The notes under the pieces: generated by a model
Database searches by the model: none
What the model saw: only the letters and a program-made list of their open reading frames with translations
Told to the model about the DNA's origin: nothing
Shown here: piece by piece, positions 35,069 through 42,413 of the stretch
Layout: every line of letters begins with the position of its first letter
How positions within the stretch are numbered: the stretch's first letter is position 1
Assembly: GCA_902600855.1 (NCBI GenBank)
Contig: CACKKY010000005.1
Coordinates: 1 to 47,855, forward strand
Direction of reading: 5' to 3'
Source of the DNA: an uncultured Pelagibacteraceae bacterium
Lineage (GTDB): Bacteria > Pseudomonadota > Alphaproteobacteria > Pelagibacterales > Pelagibacteraceae
Length of the DNA stretch: 47,855 nt
Program-made: the position numbers and the translations under genes

Positions 35069-36754
35069 TTAAGATTTTTTCAAACCTTCAATTAACTTAT
35101 TATTAACTTTTTGTTTTAATTTTTCGTCTGAGTCGACAAATCTTAAGACATTCTTCCAAAAATATCTTGCTTGTAATTTTCTATCTAACTTCCACAATAT
35201 ATCTCCATAATGATCATTTACTATTGGATCATCTGGCATCAATTTTACAGCTCTATTGAGATATTTTTCAGCCTCGACATAATTATCTATTAAATAATAA
35301 GCCCAGCCAATAGAATCTATTATGTATGGATCGTCATTTTTTAATAAATAAGCTTTTTTCAACATATCCATAGCTTGATCAATTTTATAATCTCTCTCCA
35401 ACCAGGAATAAGCTAAATAATTTAAAACGTAAGCATTATCTGGGTCTATATTTAATGAATTAATAAAATCTTCATCAGATTTTTTAAAATTTTTTAATCT
35501 CTCATAACTACTGCCTCTCCTATACAATAACTCTGATTTTATCTCTGAGTCTTTATCTAAAATTGAAATGATTTTAGAATAATATTCAACTGCTTTTTCA
35601 TATTTCTTTGAATTTTTATAAAAATTTGCAATATCAAATAAAATTTTAAAATTAGGTTTTTCTATTTTTTCAAATTTTGATGTAATAAAATTTACACCAC
35701 TTTCTGATCCCTCTTCTTCAATGATAATTTGGGCTTCTTTCTTAGCTCTAAACCAATAATAAAATTGATCATCCTCATTGAAATTTTGAATAACTTTTTT
35801 TACTTTTTTATATTCATTATTTTCGTAATAGTTTTCTACAATTAAAGCTAGATTGAATTTAAATTTTGGATTTAAGTAATATGAAAGATTTGAATAAAAA
35901 TTCGATTTATTTAAATCTTTCTCAGATGAGTATAAGTTAGCAACTAAGAATAAAAATTCACTTACAATATCATTATGATTACTACATGAAAATATTTTAG
36001 TAAATTTTTTAAATTCATTATTTTTAATCCAAATTTTTCCTTGAGATAATAATAGAGTGCTGTCTATAAATTCTATTTCCTCAAATATGTTTTTTACTTC
36101 ATCAATTTTGTTATTTTCAATTAAAAAATTCGCATAAAAAAATTTATACCTTGAGTAATCACCATTAGGATTATTTATTAAATTTATAAATGATGATCTT
36201 GCGCTATCTTTTTTTAAATAACATCTTTGAAACGCTTGAGAAATTAGGGAAATATTTCCAAAATTTACATCGTTATAAAAAATTTCTTTTTTATTGAAAG
36301 TATAGATAAAATTTTTCAATATTCCTGTAATAACAGGATGTAATCTATCAAGCTCATTAAGCTTTGCAATTTTAGTTAAGTATTTCTCCGCCTCATGAAA
36401 ATCATTTTTTTTCAGACTATCAATTATCAATAGCAAATATGCATCAAAAAAATTTGTATTATTTTCATTGCCACGACTCTTAATTACATTAATAGATTGA
36501 GAAACTTTATTTTCTAATACAAGTGAATAAATATATCTTTTTAAATAAGGATCGTGCTTATTTATCAAAATCTTAGATGAATTAAAAAACTTTAATGCAT
36601 CAGAATTTTCTTTATTTTCAAACGCTACTATCCCTGAGAAATAATTTGACAAATCTCTAGCATTTAGTTCATTAAAACTTGTACTTTTAGAATACAAAGG
36701 TGTCTGATAGGATAATATTATTATTAATGTTAATTTAACTAATTTATGAAACAT
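35069..36754 (-). CDS. Exported tetratricopeptide-repeat protein
   Basis: 561 residues. Signal peptide-like N-terminus (LVKLTLIIILSYQTPLYS). Helical throughout, with clear TPR units in the C-terminal third (YRRGSSYERLKNFKKSDEDF, INSLNIDPDNAYVLNYLAYS, IDSIGWAYYLIDNYVEAEKY, LNRAVKLMPDDPIVNDHYGD). Probably periplasmic or membrane-attached and protein-binding. TPR protein followed by ispE is a recurring alphaproteobacterial arrangement. Start codons of this gene and divergent udg are only 10 bp apart. Specific function unknown. Confidence 0.82.
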   Translation of the reverse strand: MFHKLVKLTLIIILSYQTPLYSKSTSFNELNARDLSNYFSGIVAFENKENSDALKFFNSSKILINKHDPYLKRYIYSLVLENKVSQSINVIKSRGNENNTNFFDAYLLLIIDSLKKNDFHEAEKYLTKIAKLNELDRLHPVITGILKNFIYTFNKKEIFYNDVNFGNISLISQAFQRCYLKKDSARSSFINLINNPNGDYSRYKFFYANFLIENNKIDEVKNIFEEIEFIDSTLLLSQGKIWIKNNEFKKFTKIFSCSNHNDIVSEFLFLVANLYSSEKDLNKSNFYSNLSYYLNPKFKFNLALIVENYYENNEYKKVKKVIQNFNEDDQFYYWFRAKKEAQIIIEEEGSESGVNFITSKFEKIEKPNFKILFDIANFYKNSKKYEKAVEYYSKIISILDKDSEIKSELLYRRGSSYERLKNFKKSDEDFINSLNIDPDNAYVLNYLAYSWLERDYKIDQAMDMLKKAYLLKNDDPYIIDSIGWAYYLIDNYVEAEKYLNRAVKLMPDDPIVNDHYGDILWKLDRKLQARYFWKNVLRFVDSDEKLKQKVNNKLIEGLKKS

Positions 36755-36764
36755 AAAACATTGT

Positions 36765-37484
36765 ATGACTAAAAGAGCGATAAATCAAAACGGCAAATTC
36801 ACCAAAGAGCTAATAAATACAATTGAGTCTAAATTTGTATATGCTGATAAACCAATAAATAGATTAAATTTTACCGAAAAAAAATATGACATCAATCATG
36901 AAGATAAAAAAAATTTACTTTTAAAATTAAAAAAACAATTAAATTCAATTGAAAATTGTAAATTAAAGGAAAGCTCAAAAAACATTGTTTTAGGCGAAGG
37001 TCATTTGAATAGTCCAATAATGTTGATTGGTGAAGCCCCAGGATTAGAAGAGGAAAAATCTGGTTTTCCATTTAAAGGAGAAGTTGGGGAACTTTTAAAT
37101 AAAATGCTTTTAGCTATAGATATTAAACGACAAAATATTTACACAAGTTATGCCATAAACTTTAGGCCTCCTGAAGATAGAAAACCTACATCAGTAGAAA
37201 TTAAAAGATACTCTATTTTCTTGAAAGAACATATATCAATAATAGATCCAAAAATTATAGTTTTGATGGGAAGCTCAGCAATGGAGGCTGTCACTGGTAT
37301 AAGCAAAAAAATTTCCTCTGAGAGAGGAAAATGGAAAGAAATTATATTGAAGAATAAAACTTATTCAATAATGATAACTTTTAACCCATCCTATTTATTG
37401 AGATTTCCAGAGAATAAAAAATATTCATGGGAAGATCTTAAAAAAATTAGAGATAAAGTAAAAGATCTCGATTTAAAAATTTAA
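36765..37484 (+). CDS. Uracil-DNA glycosylase, family 4-like
   Basis: 239 residues. Removes uracil from DNA to start base-excision repair. Motif 1 GEAPGLEEE at 89-97, FPFKGEVGELLNKML, NFRPPEDRKPTS, and motif 3-like NPSYLLRFPENKKYSW. The four Cys that hold the [4Fe-4S] cluster in well-studied family 4 enzymes are not present: the only Cys is Cys65. Cys-poor members are, to my recollection, common in alphaproteobacteria. rnhB overlaps its stop by one base (TAATG). Confidence 0.85.
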   Translation: MTKRAINQNGKFTKELINTIESKFVYADKPINRLNFTEKKYDINHEDKKNLLLKLKKQLNSIENCKLKESSKNIVLGEGHLNSPIMLIGEAPGLEEEKSGFPFKGEVGELLNKMLLAIDIKRQNIYTSYAINFRPPEDRKPTSVEIKRYSIFLKEHISIIDPKIIVLMGSSAMEAVTGISKKISSERGKWKEIILKNKTYSIMITFNPSYLLRFPENKKYSWEDLKKIRDKVKDLDLKI

Positions 37485-38044
37485 TGAGAATAATAGCTGG
37501 TGTTGATGAGGTGGGTAGAGGTAGTTTAATTGGACCTGTTTATGCGGCAGCTGTGATTTTAAAAAAATCTGCTAATACAAGATTATTAAAAGACTCAAAA
37601 ACATTAAGTAAAAAAAAAAGAGAATATCTCTTTAATTACATAAAAAAAAATTCAATATGGTCATTAGGAAAAGCTTCTGTAAAAGAAATTGAAAGTATAA
37701 ATATATTGCAAGCAAGTTTATTAGCTATGAAAAGAGCTATTAAAAAATTGAAGAAGAAACCAACTCATATTCTAATAGATGGAAATAAAATTCCCGAATT
37801 AAAAAATTATAATTTAAAATCAGTTGTTCAGGGTGATAAAAAAGTTCCCTCTATTTCGGCAGCTTCTATAATTGCAAAAGTATCAAGAGATAAGTTTATA
37901 ACTGCTTTATCAAAAAAAAATAAAGGTTATAAATGGGATAAAAACTTTGGGTACGGAACAAAACAGCATTTAAAAGCGTTAAAAAAATTGGGTATTACAA
38001 AACATCATAGAAGAACTTTTTCACCAATTTCTAAAACAAATTAA
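37484..38044 (+). CDS. rnhB: Ribonuclease HII
   Basis: 186 residues; cleaves RNA in RNA-DNA hybrids and at single ribonucleotides. The catalytic pair Asp8-Glu9 is in AGVDEVGRGSLIGPVYAA; a further Asp is in HILIDGNKIP; the C-terminal signature is FGYGTKQHLKALKKLG. Translationally coupled to udg by a one-base overlap. Confidence 0.95.
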   Translation: MRIIAGVDEVGRGSLIGPVYAAAVILKKSANTRLLKDSKTLSKKKREYLFNYIKKNSIWSLGKASVKEIESINILQASLLAMKRAIKKLKKKPTHILIDGNKIPELKNYNLKSVVQGDKKVPSISAASIIAKVSRDKFITALSKKNKGYKWDKNFGYGTKQHLKALKKLGITKHHRRTFSPISKTN

Positions 38045-38083
38045 TACTACATCTAGTTACTATATAATTTTAAAACACTAATT

Positions 38084-38132
38084 GAATCCAAATTTTTCAA
38101 TCTCAGGTTGACCATAGAATCCTTTTAGAGTC
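38084..38132. promoter_or_regulatory. Three GANTC sites upstream of ccrM
   Basis: GAATC at 38084-38088, GAATC at 38117-38121 and GAGTC at 38128-38132. Spacings are 33 and 11 bp, close to whole turns of the helix. GANTC is the sequence methylated by CcrM, so these are candidate self-regulatory methylation sites. Clustering of three within 49 bp exceeds what base composition alone would be expected to give. Confidence 0.65.
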
Positions 38133-38136
38133 TAAT
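38108..38136 (+). promoter_or_regulatory. Predicted ccrM promoter
   Basis: TTGACC (38108-38113), 17-bp spacer, TCTAAT (38131-38136): a close match to sigma-70 consensus. One GANTC site lies in the spacer and another overlaps the 5' part of the -10. The implied start near 38143 leaves only about 6 nt before the ATG at 38149, so the mRNA would be almost leaderless. Confidence 0.55.
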
Positions 38137-38148
38137 TAATTTTTACAA

Positions 38149-39219
38149 ATGAAAACTGATTTCAAAAATAAAATAATTTACGGGGATAGTCTTGAAGAAT
38201 TAAAAAAAATTCCACGTGAAACTTTTGATTTAATTTTTGCTGATCCACCTTACAACTTACAATTAAAAAGTGAATTAACTAGACCAGATAGATCAAAAGT
38301 TAGCGCGGTTAATGATAAGTGGGACCAATTTGAAAATTTTAAAAAATATGATGATTTCACATATAAATGGCTTAGTGAATGTAAAAGAATTTTAAAAAAA
38401 GATGGAGCAATTTGGGTTATAGGCAGTTACCATAATATTTTTAGAGTTGGTACAGCAATACAAAATTTAGGATTCTGGATTTTAAACGATGTCATTTGGA
38501 ATAAAAATAATCCAATGCCAAACTTTAGAGGAACACGCTTTACTAACGCTCATGAAACTTTGATATGGGCGTCTAAAAGTGAAAAATCAAAATATACATT
38601 CAATTATCAATCTTTAAAATGTTTAAATGATGATTTGCAAATGAGATCTAATTGGAATCTTCCAATATGCAATGGTTCTGAAAGACTTAAAAAGGACGGA
38701 AAAAAAATTCACTCCACACAAAAACCAGAGGCACTTCTACACAGAATTTTACTAGCTACATCTAATAAAAATGACTTAATACTTGATCCTTTTTTAGGAT
38801 CAGGAACGACAGCTACAGTAGCAAAAAAACTAAGAAGAAATTATTTTGGAATAGAAAAAGAAAGAAATTATTTTAAGGTTGCTGAACAACGCTTAAAGAC
38901 TACAAAGCCTATAGAGGATGATTTGCTAGATACGCTTAAAAACAATAGATCAAAACCAAGAATCCCTTTTGGTTCATTAGTTGAGCTTGGCATGATTAAA
39001 CCTGGAACTAATATTTTTGATAATAAGAAAAAAATAACAGCCAGAATTATGGCAGATGGTAGTATAAAACATAATCAAGAAGAGGGCTCGATACACAAAG
39101 TTGCAGCCACTATTTTAGGAGCCGAAAGTTGTAATGGATGGACCTTTTGGCACTGTGATATCAATGGAAGAACTTATCCAATAGATTATCTAAGACAAAG
39201 ATTAATTTCTAAAAACTAA
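38149..39219 (+). CDS. ccrM: CcrM-type adenine DNA methyltransferase (GANTC)
   Basis: 356 residues, beta-class N6-adenine methyltransferase. Catalytic motif IV DPPYNLQL comes before SAM-binding motif I DPFLGSGTTATVA, the beta-class order. The C-terminal ~85 residues (FGSLVELGMIKPGTNIFD ... GWTFWH) match the DNA-recognition extension of CcrM. It methylates GANTC after replication in alphaproteobacteria and regulates cell-cycle genes. Its stop overlaps the stop of the convergent monooxygenase by 4 bp. Confidence 0.95.
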   Translation: MKTDFKNKIIYGDSLEELKKIPRETFDLIFADPPYNLQLKSELTRPDRSKVSAVNDKWDQFENFKKYDDFTYKWLSECKRILKKDGAIWVIGSYHNIFRVGTAIQNLGFWILNDVIWNKNNPMPNFRGTRFTNAHETLIWASKSEKSKYTFNYQSLKCLNDDLQMRSNWNLPICNGSERLKKDGKKIHSTQKPEALLHRILLATSNKNDLILDPFLGSGTTATVAKKLRRNYFGIEKERNYFKVAEQRLKTTKPIEDDLLDTLKNNRSKPRIPFGSLVELGMIKPGTNIFDNKKKITARIMADGSIKHNQEEGSIHKVAATILGAESCNGWTFWHCDINGRTYPIDYLRQRLISKN

Positions 39220-40361
39220 TTTCTATAAATTTTACCTAAATAATTTTCTAAAAAATTTTCGTTTTTAACTAAATATTTCATTAAAATATCTCTAAAAAAG
39301 GTCATCATTGGATTAGATAAATGAAAAACAAACTGATTAAAATTAGATCTACGATTAATCATTTTTACTCTTTTTGATCTTATATTAAAATAATTATTCT
39401 TATTTAACATACTTTCATATAGCTCATGAGCTCCTTCAATTGATTGCGAGGCACCCTGAGCAAATGACGGAGAAAATGCAAAAAAAGCATCTCCGACTAA
39501 AAATGTACTATTTGGTGGTTCAAAAAAGTTTTTACTTACGAAAACTGGAAATAATTTGATATTTTGGATTTTTTCAAAAATCATTGAAGGCATTTTTTGA
39601 GATAATCTTTTTTTTATATTTTCTATAAAAAAATTTTCTTCAAAAAGTTTTTGATTTTTTTGTTCATTTGAATTTAATTTGTGTTTTAATATTCCAATAA
39701 AATTAAAATTCCTATCTTTATCTAAAGGATATACTACGTAGTGAAAATCTGAGCCTAGAAATAATGAAACATTTTCATCACTTATATTATGGAGATTTTC
39801 TTTTGAAATATTACCTCTAATTGCAATAGAATTATCATAAATTGTGTTTGATTTATTTACTGAAATTAATGACTTACCTTTAGAAAAAACTCCATCAGAA
39901 ATAATTAAATAATCGCAAGTTCTTTTTTCACCATTATCAAATTTTAAATTTATATTATCATTTCCATATTCTATTTTATTAATACTATAATTGTATTTGA
40001 TTATATCATCTTCAAGTCTGTCTATAAAAAACTGAAGTAATTTTGATCTTTTTAATGTTGTGTATTTACAATTTTCTGAATTAAATTTTGAAATTTCTAA
40101 GTAACAAATTTTTTTAGAATTTTTAATTTCGTAAAAATCAATCTTTTTAGGATTAAATTTTTCCTCATCAGTTAAAGAATTAAAGCCTATTTGATTTAAA
40201 AGCTCTACACTATTTACCGATAACTGTATTCCATAACCCTCATTAATTTCAATTAAATTTTTTTTTTCATAGATTGTGACTTTATAGTCTTTATGATTTT
40301 TGAATAAATTAGCTAAATACAAACCTGAAATACCTGCTCCTATAATTGCGATGTTTTTCAT
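39216..40361 (-). CDS. FAD-dependent monooxygenase (UbiH/salicylate hydroxylase-like)
   Basis: 381 residues. FAD-binding GAGISGLYLANLF at the N-terminus, the DG-type segment CDYLIISDGVFS, and GDAFFAFSPSFAQGASQSIE, which corresponds to the conserved GDAxHxxxPxxGxG motif with substitutions. Group A flavoprotein hydroxylase; possible substrates include quinone precursors, aromatic acids or carotenoids. The start overlaps the mutY stop by 4 bp. No closer assignment is possible. Confidence 0.78.
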   Translation of the reverse strand: MKNIAIIGAGISGLYLANLFKNHKDYKVTIYEKKNLIEINEGYGIQLSVNSVELLNQIGFNSLTDEEKFNPKKIDFYEIKNSKKICYLEISKFNSENCKYTTLKRSKLLQFFIDRLEDDIIKYNYSINKIEYGNDNINLKFDNGEKRTCDYLIISDGVFSKGKSLISVNKSNTIYDNSIAIRGNISKENLHNISDENVSLFLGSDFHYVVYPLDKDRNFNFIGILKHKLNSNEQKNQKLFEENFFIENIKKRLSQKMPSMIFEKIQNIKLFPVFVSKNFFEPPNSTFLVGDAFFAFSPSFAQGASQSIEGAHELYESMLNKNNYFNIRSKRVKMINRRSNFNQFVFHLSNPMMTFFRDILMKYLVKNENFLENYLGKIYRN

Positions 40362-41341
40362 TTATGATTTTCTAGATAATTTACAATCTTTTTTGTAAAA
40401 GTAGGTAAAGTATAATTATGTAAATTATTAGGATCTATCCAATTAGGTGCCTTTTCTAATCTAGTTGTCTTATCATATTCTATTTTTATATTCATATTCA
40501 TATTTGAAATTTTGATATTTAAATCTTTATTAAAATTTTTTGGCTTTATTAATTCTTTCATAGGAAAAATATCAAAATCTTTTAAAAAATTAAATTGAGT
40601 ATTTTTAATTACTAAATATTTTTGATTTTTTTTAAATACCTTAAGTAAATAATACTTATCTTTATTTTTCTTTTTTATTTTATTTAAAACAAAATCTTTT
40701 TTTTTCAATGAAATACAATTGTTAGATATTGGACAAAGATTACAATTAGGATTGATAGGTTTACAAATTAGTGCTCCTAATTCCATAAGTGCTTGAGCAT
40801 AATCGGCTGATCTTGATGCTAAACCGAATACTTTCTTTTCTTCATATAAATTTTTCTTTGTTATTTGATATTCTTTTTTCAAATATAAGTACCTTTTCAG
40901 AACTCTTTCAACATTTCCATCTAAAGGAATAAAGGGTTTGTTAAAAGCAATAGCTGAAATAGCGCTGGCAGTATAATCACCAATTCCTGGTAATGATTTT
41001 AATTCTAAAAAATCACTAGGTAAGTTTTTATTAAAATTTCTTACAACTATTTGAGCTGTTTTTTTAAGATTTTTAACTCTAGAATAATAACCAAGCCCCT
41101 CCCAAAGCTTTATTAATTTTTGATCATTAAAATTTACTAATGTTTCTAAATCTGGAATATTTTTTATGAATTTTTGAAAATATGGAATTACCGAAGATAC
41201 TTGCGTTTGTTGTAGCATAAACTCACTAACTAAAGTGTAATATTGTTTTTTTCTATTTGAAACCCTTTTTCTCCAAGGCAATGAGCGCTTATTAATATCA
41301 TACCAATTAAGAATTTTTTTTGTTATTATCTGATCTTTCAT
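40358..41341 (-). CDS. mutY: A/G-specific adenine glycosylase
   Basis: 327 residues from the ATG at 41341 (MKDQIITKKILNWYD). An in-frame ATG at 41386 would add 15 residues but lies inside the divergent gene. Removes A mispaired with 8-oxoG. Helix-hairpin-helix and catalytic region LKSLPGIGDYTASAISA and PLDGNVERVL; [4Fe-4S] ligands in the pattern Cx6Cx2Cx5C (CKPINPNCNLCPISNNC); C-terminal NUDIX-like domain for 8-oxoG recognition. Start codons of mutY and dciA abut in the palindrome CATATG. Confidence 0.94.
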   Translation of the reverse strand: MKDQIITKKILNWYDINKRSLPWRKRVSNRKKQYYTLVSEFMLQQTQVSSVIPYFQKFIKNIPDLETLVNFNDQKLIKLWEGLGYYSRVKNLKKTAQIVVRNFNKNLPSDFLELKSLPGIGDYTASAISAIAFNKPFIPLDGNVERVLKRYLYLKKEYQITKKNLYEEKKVFGLASRSADYAQALMELGALICKPINPNCNLCPISNNCISLKKKDFVLNKIKKKNKDKYYLLKVFKKNQKYLVIKNTQFNFLKDFDIFPMKELIKPKNFNKDLNIKISNMNMNIKIEYDKTTRLEKAPNWIDPNNLHNYTLPTFTKKIVNYLENHK

Positions 41342-41830
41342 ATGCAAATTAAAAATAATACTAAGCAGAGAAGTCAATCCATTCAAGGATTAAGATCATT
41401 TAAAGACACTTTGCCAAAAAATGTTAAAAAAATTATTAATAGAAAAGGTCATATTTATTCAGAAACCTTAAGTAACTGGAAATACATAGTAGGAGTTGAA
41501 CTTTTTAAAGTCTGCTTTCCAAAAACATTCAAGAACTCTAATAAATTTGGAGTCAGCACTCTTGTAATAATGGTTAAAAGAGGACATGAGGTCGATATGG
41601 AATATTCAAAAAGAGATATAATAAATAAAATGAACAGTTTTTTTGGCTATTCTGTTGTGGAAAAATTAAAATTTGTCAGTTTTGATTGTGAGCAAGAAAT
41701 AGTTATAGAAGGTAAGAAAAGCAATAAAAATATAGAAATTAATAAATATAAAAAAAAAATTAATGATGTTAAAAATGAAAAAATAAAAAAATCTTTAATT
41801 GAATTAACAAAAGTGTTTAGAGAAAAATGA
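41342..41830 (+). CDS. dciA: DUF721/DciA-like protein
   Basis: 162 residues. The N-terminal ~100 residues match DUF721 (IYSETLSNWKYIVGVELFKV and CFPKTF, with hydrophobic strands after). DciA is the ancestral loader of DnaB helicase in bacteria lacking DnaC/DnaI. The Lys-rich C-terminal tail is low complexity. The mutY-DUF721-dsbA-smc order is conserved in alphaproteobacteria. The stop overlaps the dsbA-like start by 4 bp (ATGA). Confidence 0.78.
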   Translation: MQIKNNTKQRSQSIQGLRSFKDTLPKNVKKIINRKGHIYSETLSNWKYIVGVELFKVCFPKTFKNSNKFGVSTLVIMVKRGHEVDMEYSKRDIINKMNSFFGYSVVEKLKFVSFDCEQEIVIEGKKSNKNIEINKYKKKINDVKNEKIKKSLIELTKVFREK

Positions 41831-42405
41831 AAAAAATAATTTTTACTTTAATAATAATCCTCAATATTTTTACAAACAGTAATGCAGAGGAAATCAAAAG
41901 AATAATTGTTGGAAATCAGGATGCCAAAATTTCAATAATTGCTTATGAATCATTAACTTGTAGCCACTGTGCAGATTTTCATAAAGAAGTTTATCCTAAA
42001 CTTAAAAATGACTATATCGATACTGGTTTAGCTAAAATTGAATTTAGACACTTTCCATTAGATATAGCAGCATTCAATGCCTCAAAAATATCTCAATGTA
42101 AAAATGATGGGGAGTCAATTATTTTAAATCGTTTATTTTTAAATCAACAGAAATGGGTTAAAGGAAGTACGGCTGAAGAGGCAAATGAAAACTTAAAAAC
42201 ATTTTTAATCGAGGAAGAAATTGAAATCGATTTTGAGGAATGTATTAATAATGAAAAAATTGAAGATTTTGTTTTAAATGATAGAATCGATGGTGTTAAA
42301 AAATTTAAAGTAAATGCTACTCCTACGATTATAATAAATAACAAAAAGTTCGAAAAATCTCTAAATTATAAAAATTTAAAAAAAGTATTAGAAAAACTGA
42401 TATAA
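41827..42405 (+). CDS. Periplasmic DsbA-family thiol oxidoreductase
   Basis: 192 residues. Signal peptide 1-20 (KKIIFTLIIILNIFTNSNA), thioredoxin-fold active site Cys45-Ser-His-Cys48 in SLTCSHCADFH, and a cis-Pro region NATPTIIINNK. Probably forms or isomerises disulfides in exported proteins. Coupled to dciA by a 4-bp overlap; smc follows 8 bp later. Confidence 0.88.
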   Translation: MKKIIFTLIIILNIFTNSNAEEIKRIIVGNQDAKISIIAYESLTCSHCADFHKEVYPKLKNDYIDTGLAKIEFRHFPLDIAAFNASKISQCKNDGESIILNRLFLNQQKWVKGSTAEEANENLKTFLIEEEIEIDFEECINNEKIEDFVLNDRIDGVKKFKVNATPTIIINNKKFEKSLNYKNLKKVLEKLI

Positions 42406-42413
42406 GTTAGTAC

